Positions 14,921 to 24,940 of a stretch of DNA of 64,000 nt are shown here, in pieces. The position numbers and the translations under genes are program-made. The notes beneath the pieces are model-generated. The model made no database searches. It had not been told where the DNA came from and was given only the letters and a program-made list of their open reading frames with translations. The stretch's first letter is position 1, and each line of letters opens with the position of its first letter. Origin of the DNA: Deinococcus sp. Marseille-Q6407 (GTDB lineage Bacteria > Deinococcota > Deinococci > Deinococcales > Deinococcaceae); the NCBI RefSeq assembly GCF_946848805.1, contig NZ_CAMPFU010000002.1:890501-954500 (forward strand), read 5' to 3'.

Positions 14921-15498
14921 ACTTCCTCCAGCGGCAGATGATCCGCCAGGGCGGCCAGCTCGGCGGGGGTGTCGGCGTCGGCCAGCAGGGCAGCGGGCAG
15001 GTCCAACCGGGCCGGGACCAGCCATTCGCCGGCGTCCCGCAGCCAGGGGGGCAGCAATCGCCGCTCACCGGCGTCCAGAGCTGCCGTGACCCGGGGGCGC
15101 AGGGTGGTGTGGTAGAGGGCGGGGAGCGAGTCCGGGCCGCCGGCGCCCTGAAAGCCCACCAGCAGGCCTCCAGGGCGCCGCGCTGCCGCCAGAGCCTGCC
15201 AGACCGCCGGGGTCAGCAGCGGGTAATCGGTGCCGCTGAGGGCCACCCAGCCGGGCCCCGCCTGCGCTTCAGCCCAGGCCAAAGCGGTTTCTAGAGCAGC
15301 CAGCGGGCCCTCGCCGGGGCGGCGCTCGGACTGCACGGTCCAGCCGGGCAAGCGGTAACGGTCCGGCGGGGCCAGCAGCAGGCGCCGGGGGCACCCGGCC
15401 AGGCTGGCGGCCACCCGTTCCAGCAGGGTCAGGCCGCCGAGCTGGATCAGGGCCTTGTCGGACCCGAAGCGGCGCGACCGCCCCCCGGCCAGAATCAC
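14917..15498 (-). CDS. mobA: Molybdenum cofactor guanylyltransferase
   Basis: The product carries the nucleotidyltransferase signature VILAGGRSRRFGSDKALIQLGG at the very N-terminus, followed by SLAGCPRRLLLAPP and a GTDYPLLTP metal motif, matching MobA, which adds GMP to molybdopterin. The GTG at 15498 gives 193 residues, but relatives usually have several residues before this Gly-rich loop. The in-frame codons just upstream (Leu-Thr-Gly, after the acyP stop at 15536) would extend it only with a non-standard start, so the start is uncertain. It lies between acyP and the cytochrome c gene. Confidence 0.85.
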   Translation of the reverse strand: MILAGGRSRRFGSDKALIQLGGLTLLERVAASLAGCPRRLLLAPPDRYRLPGWTVQSERRPGEGPLAALETALAWAEAQAGPGWVALSGTDYPLLTPAVWQALAAARRPGGLLVGFQGAGGPDSLPALYHTTLRPRVTAALDAGERRLLPPWLRDAGEWLVPARLDLPAALLADADTPAELAALADHLPLEEV

Positions 15499-15535
15499 CC
15501 CGGTCAGGCCACCAAGCAGACCAGCGGGTAACAGG

Positions 15536-15820
15536 TCAGTAGATATGAAAGCCCCGCAGGCCGGTGGCCTCGCTCAGCTGGGATTCGACGCCCTCCACCC
15601 GGGCGTGGGGCGGGCCCTGCTTGAGCCAGTGCACCAGCCGGTCGAGGTCCTCGGGCCAGCCCTCGGCCACCACCTCCACCCGGCCGTCGCTGAGGTTCTC
15701 GGCGTAGCCGCTCAGCTCCATGTCGCGGGCGCGGCGCTGCACGAAATAGCGGTAGCCTACCCCCTGCACGGTGCCCGTCACCAGGGCGGTCAGACGTTGC
15801 CTCTTGTCGCTTCCAGTCAT
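15536..15820 (-). CDS. Acylphosphatase
   Basis: This 94-residue enzyme hydrolyses acyl phosphates such as acetyl phosphate and 1,3-bisphosphoglycerate. The family signatures are both present: [16 protein letters not shown], with the catalytic Arg, and [17 protein letters not shown], with the catalytic Asn. Length is typical. It is the first gene of an acyP-mobA-cytochrome c run on the minus strand. TAGGCT ends seven bases before the ATG, and GGAG also lies within that spacer. Confidence 0.94.
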   Translation of the reverse strand: MTGSDKRQRLTALVTGTVQGVGYRYFVQRRARDMELSGYAENLSDGRVEVVAEGWPEDLDRLVHWLKQGPPHARVEGVESQLSEATGLRGFHIY

Positions 15821-15827
15821 GAACTCC

Positions 15828-15833
15828 AGCCTA
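15828..15833 (-). promoter_or_regulatory. -10 element of acyP, leaderless type
   Basis: TAGGCT, seven bases before ATG 15820. Confidence 0.55.
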
Positions 15834-15885
15834 GAGGATTGCCCAGCTCCGCACCGTGCCCTGCGCCTTCAGCGGTAGTCAGGCT

Positions 15886-16524
15886 TCAAGCCTCCCGCAC
15901 CCGCCGCTCGAAGCGCACCGCACCGTACTGCACAGCCGTGACCAGCGGGCAGCCGGGCAGCTGCGCGGTGACCCAGTCGCCTGTAGGAAAAGTCAGCCCG
16001 CCCAGTACCGGCCGGGCCAGGCAGCGCTGCACCGGGCCGCCGGTGGCCGTCAGGAACATCAGCCACAGCTGGCCGCCGGGGCGCAGGGCCGCTGCCGCCG
16101 AGCGCAGCAACGCGGCCGGGTCAGCCGTTTCGTTCAGGGTGGCCCCGATGGTCACGCCGTCAAAGCGGCCAGCCCAGTCGGGCGGTAGGGTTTCGCTGTT
16201 CTGTTGCGCCCAGCGAATCCGGGAACTTCCGCTGCGGCGGCGGGCCACCTGCAGCATGGCCGGGCTGAAGTCGGTGGCGGTGACCTGGCAGCCCTGAGCA
16301 GCCAGAACCCCAGCATAGAACCCGGCGCTGGTGCCGATATCCAGCCAGGCCTCGCCCAGGTGCGGGCGGCAGTGCCCCAGGAACAGAGCCGCTTCACGCT
16401 GCAGCGAAAAGCGCTGGCCGCTCAGCAGCGTCAGCGACCGGGCCCGCCACGCCGGATACCCCCAGGCCACCGGGGGCAGGAAGTTGCTGCGCTGGGCCAG
16501 GGTCAGCATGCCGGGAGGCCTCAT
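15886..16524 (-). CDS. Class I SAM-dependent methyltransferase
   Basis: The 212-residue protein has a Rossmann methyltransferase core: motif [14 protein letters not shown], the acidic strand [17 protein letters not shown], then [12 protein letters not shown] and [12 protein letters not shown]. The substrate cannot be told from sequence. It starts 10 bases after the phosphoribosyltransferase stop and is probably co-transcribed. An alternative ATG five codons in has GAGG upstream. Confidence 0.8.
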   Translation of the reverse strand: MRPPGMLTLAQRSNFLPPVAWGYPAWRARSLTLLSGQRFSLQREAALFLGHCRPHLGEAWLDIGTSAGFYAGVLAAQGCQVTATDFSPAMLQVARRRSGSSRIRWAQQNSETLPPDWAGRFDGVTIGATLNETADPAALLRSAAAALRPGGQLWLMFLTATGGPVQRCLARPVLGGLTFPTGDWVTAQLPGCPLVTAVQYGAVRFERRVREA

Positions 16525-16534
16525 CCCAGAAAGC

Positions 16535-17080
16535 TCAGAACAGCGGCAGGTGACCCAGTGCCGTCACCTCGGGGCGCTCCTCGCCTTCGGTGAACACGGC
16601 CAGCACCGCGCTGAGGTCACCGCCCACTTCCTCGATGATTTCGCGCAGCGAGTTGAGGGTGCCGCCGCTGGACACCACGTCGTCCACAATGGCCACTTTC
16701 TGACCGCGGATTTTCTGCACGTCCAGGCCGTCCATCACCAGGGTCTGGGGCTTGCCGGTGGTGATGCTCACCACGTCGCGCACCACCGGGTCCACCATGT
16801 AGGGCTTCTGGGTCTTGCGCACCACCACGTAGGGCACGCCCGACTCGCGGCTGATCACGTGCGCCAGCGACAGCGCTTTGACCTCGGGTGTCACCAGAAT
16901 CTTGATGTCGCCCGGCAGCCGCTTGGCCAGCTCTTTGCCGGCTGCTTCGGTGACTTCGGTGTCGCCCAGCATGTTGAACAGGGCCACGCGAGTGGTGTCA
17001 GAAACTGGCACCACCGGCAGGTCGCGGGTCACAGACCCAATCTGGACGCGGTAAGAAGTGAGGGGAGCGGAATCGGTCAT
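16535..17080 (-). CDS. Adenine phosphoribosyltransferase-like protein
   Basis: The 181-residue type I phosphoribosyltransferase contains the PRPP loop [14 protein letters not shown] near residues 118-131 and the upstream segments [22 protein letters not shown] and [14 protein letters not shown] typical of the adenine/xanthine phosphoribosyltransferase group. It probably salvages a purine base using PRPP; the exact base is not certain. The start is ATG 17080, preceded at seven bases by TACACT; 17 in-frame residues further upstream have no support. Confidence 0.82.
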   Translation of the reverse strand: MTDSAPLTSYRVQIGSVTRDLPVVPVSDTTRVALFNMLGDTEVTEAAGKELAKRLPGDIKILVTPEVKALSLAHVISRESGVPYVVVRKTQKPYMVDPVVRDVVSITTGKPQTLVMDGLDVQKIRGQKVAIVDDVVSSGGTLNSLREIIEEVGGDLSAVLAVFTEGEERPEVTALGHLPLF

Positions 17081-17087
17081 AGGGGCC

Positions 17088-17093
17088 AGTGTA
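17088..17093 (-). promoter_or_regulatory. -10 element of the phosphoribosyltransferase gene, leaderless type
   Basis: TACACT, seven bases before ATG 17080. Confidence 0.65.
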
Positions 17094-17136
17094 GCGCCCG
17101 GCCGCCGCCCGGCAGGGCAAACAGCAGGCAAAATTC

Positions 17137-17169
17137 AGGCGGCCCTCCCCTCTCCGGGAAAGGCCGCCT
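17137..17169 (-). terminator. Possible terminator of the small acidic gene
   Basis: AGGCGGCC and GGCCGCCT pair as an 8-bp stem around a 17-base loop, followed on the minus strand by GAATTTTG. The T run is short. Confidence 0.4.
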
Positions 17170-17194
17170 GCACAGGCAAATGCCGTGACTGCAC

Positions 17195-17500
17195 TCAGCG
17201 CTGCGGGCCGCCGTCAATGCCGCCGCTGCTGCCGGTGCCTGCGCCGCCGTGCTCCTCGCCCCCCAGGTCACTGCCGGACAATGAGTTGGGGTCGCCCTGG
17301 CGGTCTTCGCCGTCCCAGCCACCCCGGCGGCCGTCGGCAAAACCGGGCTCGTCGTTAGGGTTGCTCATGTCCTCGGCGGTGCCACTGCGCAGCACGTCCT
17401 CGTTTTCCAGCTTCTCGGCGGTGATTTCGGGCTTGGTGTCGTCCACCTGCACGTCTTCACCGAGGTTGATGTCCATGTCGTTCATATCGTGCCGGGTCAT
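17195..17500 (-). CDS. Small acidic hypothetical protein
   Basis: The 101-residue product is highly acidic and hydrophilic, beginning MTRHDMNDMDINLGEDVQV and ending in a Gly/Ser/Asp-rich low-complexity half. No fold or family is recognised and it is likely disordered. The start is ATG 17500 because TATCCT ends seven bases upstream; a 32-residue extension lacks a signal. Confidence 0.6.
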   Translation of the reverse strand: MTRHDMNDMDINLGEDVQVDDTKPEITAEKLENEDVLRSGTAEDMSNPNDEPGFADGRRGGWDGEDRQGDPNSLSGSDLGGEEHGGAGTGSSGGIDGGPQR

Positions 17501-17507
17501 GACAGGC

Positions 17508-17513
17508 AGGATA
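17508..17513 (-). promoter_or_regulatory. -10 element of the small acidic gene, leaderless type
   Basis: TATCCT, seven bases before ATG 17500. Confidence 0.55.
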
Positions 17514-17614
17514 ACGCCGCGCTCTGCACAGACGCTGGCTGCCTCAAGGAAACCCCAAACAGGGTCGCCGGCAGGAAAAGGTATAGGCAAAAGCAAAGTA
17601 AGTTATTGATTCTC

Positions 17615-17644
17615 TTGACATGACAGCTGCCAGAAACCTAAAGT
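17615..17644 (+). promoter_or_regulatory. Promoter of the cystine transporter gene
   Basis: TTGACA, an 18-base spacer and TAAAGT. The gene-free stretch 17501-17866 thus holds this promoter and a leader of about 215 bases. Near its end, GGCGCC-containing arms (about 17768-17815) are followed by a TTTTCTTTT run, which might form a weak attenuator. Confidence 0.6.
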
Positions 17645-17866
17645 TCAGGAGTGATGCTGATGCCCAGACCCGCAGGCAGCTGTTGTCCGGCTCCGGCTGG
17701 ACGGCGGCCCCCGGTCTGGTGAAGCACTCCCCGCGCTGAACTTTCCTTCCCTCAGCTTGCGGCGCCAGTTCCAGCAGGTTCCAGTCCTCTTCTGCCTCAG
17801 AAAGGACCGGCGCCTGCTGTTTTCTTTTGTTCGCCCTCCCCCAATCCCCCATTTCAAGGAGTGCCC

Positions 17867-19252
17867 ATGACCCTGACTGTCATTCTCAGTGTTGCCGCCT
17901 TGCTGCTGCTGTTTGCCCTGCTGTACTGGATGAACCGGCAACACTATTCTTTTTCCGCCCGGGTATTCACGGCCCTGGGCCTGGGTCTGCTGCTGGGCGG
18001 CGCCCTGCACCTGCTGACCGGGCAGGACGCCGACACGCTGGACGCCGTGCGCGACTGGTACGCGCTGGCCGGCACCGGCTACGTGCACCTGCTGCAAATG
18101 ATTTCCATGCCGCTGGTCTTTATCTCCATCCTGGCGGCCCTGACCCGGATGGACACCCGCCGCAACCTGGCCGGCACCGCCGGGCGCGTGATTGCCTGGC
18201 TGGTGGGCCTGACTGCCGTCGCCGCCCTGATCGGCATGGCGAGTGTGGCCCTGTTTGGGCTGGACGCCTCGCAGATCGTGCAGGGCCAGGCTGAGCTGGA
18301 ACGCGGCGCCACCATCGCCGAAAAGGCGGCCACCGTGGGCGCGCAGACCGTGCCGCAGCGCCTGCTGGAACTGCTGCCCACCAACCCCTTTCTCGACCTG
18401 ACCGGAGCGCGGCCCACGTCCACTATCGCCACGGTGATTTTCGCGGCGCTGCTGGGCATCGCTTACCTGGGCATTGCCGACAAGAAACCGGCCGAGGCCG
18501 CCACCTTCCGCAGCGGTGTGGACGCCCTGCACGCCGTGACCATGCGGCTGGTGCAGCTGATTTTGCGCCTGACCCCTTACGGCGTGCTGGCGATTCTGGC
18601 TTCTACCGTGGCCGCCACCAACTACGCCGCCATCGTGGACCTGGGCAAGTTCGTGCTGGCCAGCTACGCCGCGCTGATTACCATGCTGCTGGTGCAGCTG
18701 GCCGCGCTGGCACTGTCGGGCCTCAACCCGCTGACCTACCTGCGTAAAGCCGCCCCGGTCATGCTGTTCGCTTTCAGCTCGCGCTCCAGCGCCGGCACCC
18801 TGCCGCTGAATATTCAGGCGCAGCGTGAACAGCTGGGCGTGGAAGAAGGCACCGCCAACTTGGCCGGCTCGCTAGGTATCTCTATCGGGCAGAACGGCTG
18901 CGCCGGCGTCTACCCCGCCATGCTGGCGTTCATGATTGCGCCCACCGTAGGCATCAACCCCATGACCCCCGACTTCATCCTGACCCTGATGGGCGTGGTG
19001 GCCCTCAGCTCCTTCGGGGTGGCCGGGGTGGGCGGCGGCGCCACCTTTGCGGCCATTCTGGTGCTGTCCAGCATGAACCTGCCGGTGGCGCTGGCCGGCA
19101 TCCTGATTTCTGTGGAACCGCTGATCGACATGGGCCGCACCGCCCTGAACGTGAGCGGCTCCATGGTGGCCGGCACCCTGACCAGCCGCAGCGAAGGCAC
19201 GCTGGACCGCGAACGCTACAACGGCGCGGCCGTGGCCCCCGCCGGCGACTAA
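17867..19252 (+). CDS. tcyP: L-cystine / dicarboxylate-type sodium symporter (TcyP-like)
   Basis: The 461-residue membrane protein matches the TcyP/YdjN branch of the dicarboxylate:cation symporter family along its length: YWMNRQHYSFSARVFTALGLG at the N-terminus, ANPFLDLTGARP-like PTNPFLDLTGARPTSTIA, the SSRSSAGTLPLNIQAQ helical hairpin, and GQNGCAGVYPAMLA plus SSFGVAGVGGGATFA near the C-terminus. It should import L-cystine as a sulfur source. The start is ATG 17867 with AAGGAG five bases upstream, not the GTG two codons earlier. It has a long leader, unlike its leaderless neighbours. Confidence 0.88.
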   Translation: MTLTVILSVAALLLLFALLYWMNRQHYSFSARVFTALGLGLLLGGALHLLTGQDADTLDAVRDWYALAGTGYVHLLQMISMPLVFISILAALTRMDTRRNLAGTAGRVIAWLVGLTAVAALIGMASVALFGLDASQIVQGQAELERGATIAEKAATVGAQTVPQRLLELLPTNPFLDLTGARPTSTIATVIFAALLGIAYLGIADKKPAEAATFRSGVDALHAVTMRLVQLILRLTPYGVLAILASTVAATNYAAIVDLGKFVLASYAALITMLLVQLAALALSGLNPLTYLRKAAPVMLFAFSSRSSAGTLPLNIQAQREQLGVEEGTANLAGSLGISIGQNGCAGVYPAMLAFMIAPTVGINPMTPDFILTLMGVVALSSFGVAGVGGGATFAAILVLSSMNLPVALAGILISVEPLIDMGRTALNVSGSMVAGTLTSRSEGTLDRERYNGAAVAPAGD

Positions 19253-19281
19253 ACAAGGTCAGCAGCACCCTTTACACCACA

Positions 19282-19322
19282 GCCGCAGGCAGCTGGAGAC
19301 GGAACTCTCCAGCACCTGCGGC
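19282..19322. repeat. Hairpin between convergent tcyP and pyrC
   Basis: GCCGCAGG-AGCTGGAGA pairs with TCTCCAGC-CTGCGGC around a six-base loop, a long stem with a small internal mismatch and no T run. It may act as a 3'-end or processing structure for either gene. Confidence 0.5.
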
Positions 19323-19399
19323 AGTGTCATGTCTTGCCCCGGCTGGGCCGGCAGATCAGCACGGTTCTGGCCAGGATTTCACGGGAATCTGGCTATAGT

Positions 19400-20680
19400 T
19401 CAGCCTTCAGCGCTGTGGGCCACCACGCCGCCCACCACTGTCAGCAGCGGCCAGCCCCTTAGGGTTTCGCCGGCGTAGGGGCAGAACTTGGCCTTGCTCT
19501 GGAAGGTCGCAGGGTTCACCTTGCGCTCGGTGTCCGGGTCGAACACCATCAGGTCGGCGGGGGCGCCGGCGTCCAGGCTGGGTTCGGGCCAGCCCAGCAC
19601 GCGGGCAGGGCCAGCGGTCATCAGGTCCACCAGCTTTTCCAGGCCCAGCTTCTCGGCAAAGCGGGTGTACATCACCGGCCAGGCCACCTCGATATAGGGA
19701 ATACCAAAGGGCGCTTCCAACAGGTCGCGCTCCTTTTCGGCGCGGGTGTGCGGCGCGTGGTCAGTGCCGATGCAGTCCACCGTGCCGTCCAGCAGCCCCT
19801 CAAACAGCTCGTCGGCGTCGGCCTGGGTGCGCAGCGGCGGAGCCACTTTGTACATGGCGTCGAAGGACCGCAGCCGCTCGTCGGTCAGGGTGAGGTGGTG
19901 CGGGCTGACCTCACAGGTGACCGGCAGGCCACGGCGCTTGGCTTCGCGCACCCGGTTCAGGCCGGCGGCACTGGAAAGGTGCTGCACGTGCAGGCGGGGC
20001 CGGTTGCCCCGTTCGTGCAGCCAGGCCACGATTTCCATGTCGCGGGCAATGCGGGCGGCCTCGGCGGCGGTGGGGTTGCCCGGCACGCCCAGAGCCTGCG
20101 ATACCTCGCCCTCGTTCATCACTCCGTCGGCGCGCAGGGTCGCGTCTTCAGCGTGCACGCTGACCACCATGTCCAGGCTGCCGGCATATTCCAGCCCCAG
20201 CTGCAGCACACGGGCGTTCTCGTTGGTGCGGCCGTCGTCGGTGAACATCACCGCACCGGCTTCCTTGAGGGCGCTCAGCTCGGCCAGCTGCTCGCCGGCC
20301 TGGCCCTGGGTCAGCGCCGCCGACACATGCAGCCGCGCCAGCCCCAGTCCGGCCGCTTTTTCCTGCAGCGCCCGCACAACAGCCGGGTCGTCAATCACCG
20401 GGGTGGTGTTGGGCATGCAGACCACGTTGCCGTAGCCGCCCGCCGCCGCTGCCGCCAGGCCCGAGGCCAGGTCTTCTTTTTCGGTCTGGCCGGGCTCGCG
20501 CAGGTGAGCGTGCGGTTCTATCAGCGCGGGGATGATGGTGCCGCCGCGCCCGTCCACGGTTTCGCCGTGCTGCTCTGCGGGCAGGTTCCAGCCTTTGATG
20601 AGGCCGTCTTCGATGGTGACACTCTGGCGCTCAGAGCTGCCGAGGCGCTTGACGTCGGTGATGGTAAAAGTCAGGTTCAT
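19400..20680 (-). CDS. pyrC: Dihydroorotase
   Basis: This 426-residue zinc amidohydrolase closes carbamoyl-aspartate to dihydroorotate, the third pyrimidine step. The metal motif EPHAHLREPGQTEKEDL and the GTDHAPHTRAEKERDL segment are those of type I dihydroorotases. ATG 20680 is chosen because AAGGAG lies just upstream; the longer frame runs into unrelated sequence. It is the last gene of the pyrR-pyrB operon, separated from pyrB by a secreted-protein gene. Confidence 0.95.
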   Translation of the reverse strand: MNLTFTITDVKRLGSSERQSVTIEDGLIKGWNLPAEQHGETVDGRGGTIIPALIEPHAHLREPGQTEKEDLASGLAAAAAGGYGNVVCMPNTTPVIDDPAVVRALQEKAAGLGLARLHVSAALTQGQAGEQLAELSALKEAGAVMFTDDGRTNENARVLQLGLEYAGSLDMVVSVHAEDATLRADGVMNEGEVSQALGVPGNPTAAEAARIARDMEIVAWLHERGNRPRLHVQHLSSAAGLNRVREAKRRGLPVTCEVSPHHLTLTDERLRSFDAMYKVAPPLRTQADADELFEGLLDGTVDCIGTDHAPHTRAEKERDLLEAPFGIPYIEVAWPVMYTRFAEKLGLEKLVDLMTAGPARVLGWPEPSLDAGAPADLMVFDPDTERKVNPATFQSKAKFCPYAGETLRGWPLLTVVGGVVAHSAEG

Positions 20681-20753
20681 GGGTTCTCCTTGGAAGAAAT
20701 GAGAAGAAACGGAAAGCGGAGGTGGAGCAGGCAGGAAAGTCAATGCAGGAGAG

Positions 20754-21545
20754 TCAATACAGAGGCCAGACGCCGGCGTACTGCTTGGCATTCAGCCCGG
20801 CAACCCTGGTTTCGGCGCACCCGCCGCCGGCCGTCAGATAAGCCGCATAATCACGGGGAGTCGTCAGTTCAGCCGGCAGCCCAGCCGCAGCGCGCAGGCG
20901 AAAAGTGAGCAGCGGTGCCAGCCGGGTTTCACCGGAGGCACTCGTAATGTCCACGTCCTGCATGGTGCGCAGTTCTGCCCGGCAACTGGCAAAAAAGCGG
21001 TGATCCAGCGGTGCCAGCTCGCTGCAGTGCCGGCGCTCATCGCCCAGCCAGGCGGGGCGGCCCGCCGGCAGCTGCGCGCCTGGCTTCTGAGCCGCCTGGG
21101 CCACTCCCCGCAGCTGGTCACGGAGGAAAGCCTCTGCAGGTCTTTGCCACAGGGAATTCACGAAGATACCCCGCTGCCCTTTGTTATAAATGTCCAGCAC
21201 TTCTTCCGAACCAAAGGTTCGTGTCAGCCGCTGGTGCTGGGGGCCGGGGTGCCCGACCAACAGCTGGTCCAGGGTGGTCAGCCAGGCATCCTGGGCAATG
21301 CGGGTCGTAGAGGTACCAGCCGGCAGCTGGTAACAGCTCACCCGCCCGAACTCGCCGGCTTGCCGCTGCCAGTCGGCGCTGCAGGGCCGTGATTCCCAGC
21401 CGTGTGGGAGAGTGCCCGCGTCCCAGGTCTGGATCATCGGCTCTGCCGGACTGCACGCCAGCGCCGCCGAGGGCAATACCAGAGCAAAGAGCAGCGGCAG
21501 GGTGCGCCGGTTTGATCTAAGTTGATCATTCGCACTCATGCTCAC
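20754..21545 (-). CDS. Secreted hypothetical protein between pyrB and pyrC
   Basis: The 263-residue product has a signal peptide (RRTLPLLFALVLPSAALAC) and a Cys-containing mature part with recurring single cysteines (PCSADW, VSCYQL, RHCSEL, FASCRAEL, GGCAETR) that could form disulfides. No family is recognised. The Cys at the cleavage site is not in an ideal lipobox. A GTG at 21545 has GGAGG six bases upstream; an ATG two codons later is possible. It starts 27 bases after the pyrB stop, so it is transcribed with the pyr genes, although nothing in the sequence suggests pyrimidine metabolism. Confidence 0.65.
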   Translation of the reverse strand: MSMSANDQLRSNRRTLPLLFALVLPSAALACSPAEPMIQTWDAGTLPHGWESRPCSADWQRQAGEFGRVSCYQLPAGTSTTRIAQDAWLTTLDQLLVGHPGPQHQRLTRTFGSEEVLDIYNKGQRGIFVNSLWQRPAEAFLRDQLRGVAQAAQKPGAQLPAGRPAWLGDERRHCSELAPLDHRFFASCRAELRTMQDVDITSASGETRLAPLLTFRLRAAAGLPAELTTPRDYAAYLTAGGGCAETRVAGLNAKQYAGVWPLY

Positions 21546-21572
21546 AGCTTGCCTCCGCTGGCTCATCCGGTC

Positions 21573-23201
<1,629 letters not shown>

Positions 23202-23216
23202 TTCGTCGCTCCTTCT

Positions 23217-23233
23217 CCTGCCTCACGGGGCGG
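23217..23233 (-). promoter_or_regulatory. Second PyrR-binding-like loop
   Basis: In RNA sense, CCGCC-CCGUGA-GGCAGG, a short hairpin sharing CCCGUGAGG with the better loop upstream. It ends next to the leader peptide Shine-Dalgarno, so occupation could block leader translation. Confidence 0.5.
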
Positions 23234-23235
23234 GT

Positions 23236-23253
23236 GCAGCCTCACGGGACTGC
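23236..23253 (-). promoter_or_regulatory. PyrR-binding loop
   Basis: In RNA sense GCAGUCCCGUGAGGCUGC: a stem GCAG/CUGC with a bulged U, then CC/GG closing a CGUGA loop. It agrees at 12 of 14 positions with the Bacillus PyrR-binding consensus ARUCCAGAGAGGYU as I recall it. Confidence 0.72.
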
Positions 23254-23275
23254 TGGAAAAAAGGATGAATAACGC

Positions 23276-23292
23276 AGACGGCCTTTCCGTCT
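23276..23292 (-). promoter_or_regulatory. Hairpin at the 5' end of the pyr leader
   Basis: AGACGG and CCGTCT form a 6-bp stem with a five-base loop within the first few bases of the predicted pyr transcript. Confidence 0.45.
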
Positions 23293-23302
23293 ACCGCCCA
23301 GC

Positions 23303-23308
23303 AGCATA
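23303..23308 (-). promoter_or_regulatory. -10 element of the pyr operon
   Basis: TATGCT (TTATGCT in context), about 100 bases before the leader peptide start. Transcription from here would include both PyrR-like loops, the leader peptide and the attenuator. No convincing -35 is visible. Confidence 0.55.
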
Positions 23309-23352
23309 ACAGAAGCCGGGCAAGCCAGACGCGCCCGGCCGCAGGATTCTCC

Positions 23353-24009
23353 CTAGAGCAGTTGCTGCGCCAGCTGCCGCCACATCTCGTTGGCGGGGTC
23401 CAGCAGCGGCACCGGGCTGAGTGGTGCCAACGCCGAGCGGAACGCTGGAAAGTGGGTGCAGCCCAGCACGATGGCCTGCGCGCCCAACTGCGAGAGCAGC
23501 ATGGTCAGCTCGGCCAGGTGGAAATCGCGGACAATTTCTTCCGGCGGGCGCCCCTCCTCGACAGCGTCGGCCAGGTCCAGGCTGCCGAACTGGGTCAGGC
23601 GCAGCTGTGGGTTGGCTTCCAGCAAGGTGCGCTCAATCCCGGCGTGGCCGCTGGCATTGGCCGCCATGACGCCCAGGGCGCGGTATTCCCCGGCCCACTC
23701 GCGGTAAGCGTGCAGCGGCGTGACCAGCGGCAGGGCCAACTCGCGGCTGAGGCTGGGCAAGTCGGTGGAGCCGCTCAGCGAGTTGCAGTACACATAGACG
23801 CCCTGCGCCCCCTGCTGCTGCACCTCGCGCAGCACGCCGCGCATATGATCCTGCCGGGCTGCCGGGTCGGCGTTCTGAAAGCGGGTCTGCGACCGTGGCG
23901 AGTCTGAGATGGGCCGCTCCAGCAGCCTGACTCCCTGCGGGCGCAGAATTTCAGCGCCCAGCCGGGTATCTTGCGGGCTTCCTCCGATGACGGCCACAAC
24001 TTGCTGCAT
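23353..24009 (-). CDS. Aspartate/glutamate racemase family protein
   Basis: The 218-residue protein has the two cysteines of cofactor-independent amino-acid racemases: VYVYCNSLSGS in the N-terminal half and IVLGCTHFPAF in the C-terminal half. The short length and the weak N-terminal loop (VIGGSPQDTRLG) fit the aspartate racemase/hydantoin racemase group rather than MurI. It may make a D-amino acid, but the substrate is not evident. The ATG has TATGTT five bases upstream and no Shine-Dalgarno. Confidence 0.8.
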   Translation of the reverse strand: MQQVVAVIGGSPQDTRLGAEILRPQGVRLLERPISDSPRSQTRFQNADPAARQDHMRGVLREVQQQGAQGVYVYCNSLSGSTDLPSLSRELALPLVTPLHAYREWAGEYRALGVMAANASGHAGIERTLLEANPQLRLTQFGSLDLADAVEEGRPPEEIVRDFHLAELTMLLSQLGAQAIVLGCTHFPAFRSALAPLSPVPLLDPANEMWRQLAQQLL

Positions 24010-24014
24010 GGTTC

Positions 24015-24020
24015 AACATA
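24015..24020 (-). promoter_or_regulatory. -10 element of the racemase gene, leaderless type
   Basis: TATGTT, five bases before ATG 24009. Confidence 0.55.
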
Positions 24021-24108
24021 ACAGGCTTTCGCCCGGCTGCGGCAAAAGCCTGAAGATGACAGAAAGGGCCGTGCCAGTGGTTAAAAACCTGCCCAGCCTA
24101 GAGCGCGC

Positions 24109-24657
24109 TTACTCGCTGAGAAAGTGCGAGTAGCTTTGCCGCAGCTTGGCGACCTTGGGGGCCACCACAGCGCCACAGTAAGGGTTTTGGGGGTTGTTGG
24201 CAAAGTAATCCTGGTGATAGTCCTCGGCCACGTAGAACTCGCTGTTGTCCTCAAGGCTGGTTACGATGCGGCCGTCGTAGGTGCTGGCGTTCAGTTCGTC
24301 AATCACGGCCTGGGCTTCGGCGCGCTGGGCATCGTTCAGCGGGAAAAGGGCGCTGCGGTACTGGGTGCCGCGGTCGGCGCCCTGACGGTTAAGGCTGGTG
24401 GGGTCGTGGGTGCCGAAGAAGATGTGCAGCAGGTCGCGGTAAGTCACCTGCGCAGGGTCGAAGGTCACCCGTACCGCTTCGGCATGGCCAGTGACGCCGG
24501 TGCAGACCTGTTCGTAGCTAGGATTGGGGCGCCGGCCGCCGATATAGCCGCTTTCCACCCGCTGCACACCGCACACCCGCAGCATCACCGCTTCGGTGCA
24601 CCAGAAGCAACCACCGGCAAAGATGGCCTGTTCGGTTCCATGTTCACTCTGAGTCAT
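24109..24657 (-). CDS. msrA: Peptide methionine sulfoxide reductase A
   Basis: This 182-residue MsrA reduces S-methionine sulfoxide in proteins. The catalytic GCFWCTEA is near residues 15-22, and the family segments [36 protein letters not shown] and AEDYHQDYF are all present. No resolving Cys-rich tail is seen beyond the Cys in [11 protein letters not shown] 24657 is preceded at six bases by GATGAT, a poor -10; the frame's 26-residue extension is unsupported. Confidence 0.95.
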   Translation of the reverse strand: MTQSEHGTEQAIFAGGCFWCTEAVMLRVCGVQRVESGYIGGRRPNPSYEQVCTGVTGHAEAVRVTFDPAQVTYRDLLHIFFGTHDPTSLNRQGADRGTQYRSALFPLNDAQRAEAQAVIDELNASTYDGRIVTSLEDNSEFYVAEDYHQDYFANNPQNPYCGAVVAPKVAKLRQSYSHFLSE

Positions 24658-24754
24658 AGCCCCATCATCCCGCGCCCAGCAGGGCACAACACTGCGGCAC
24701 CTTACCAAAGGCGCCGGCGGAGCGGCAGATCCCAAGAAGCGGTCAACAAAGCAT

Positions 24755-24782
24755 AAAAAAAACCACCCCGCGGCGGGGGTGA
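24755..24782 (-). terminator. Terminator after tRNA-fMet
   Basis: On the minus strand CACCCCCG-CCG-CGGGGTGG is followed by eight T, seven bases downstream of the tRNA CCA end. Confidence 0.88.
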
Positions 24783-24784
24783 TG

Positions 24785-24867
<83 letters not shown>

Positions 24868-24897
24868 ATTTCGTTTGGCTGTTTCCAGCGCTCAAAG

Positions 24898-24926
24898 AGA
24901 ATAACCCCGCTGGGCAGTTCTGTCAA
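24898..24926 (-). promoter_or_regulatory. Promoter of tRNA-fMet
   Basis: TTGACA, a 17-base spacer and TATTCT on the minus strand, placing the start about 25 bases before the tRNA. The consensus -35 contrasts with the -35-poor leaderless promoters nearby. Confidence 0.85.
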
Positions 24927-24940
24927 GGGAGAGGCTCAAC

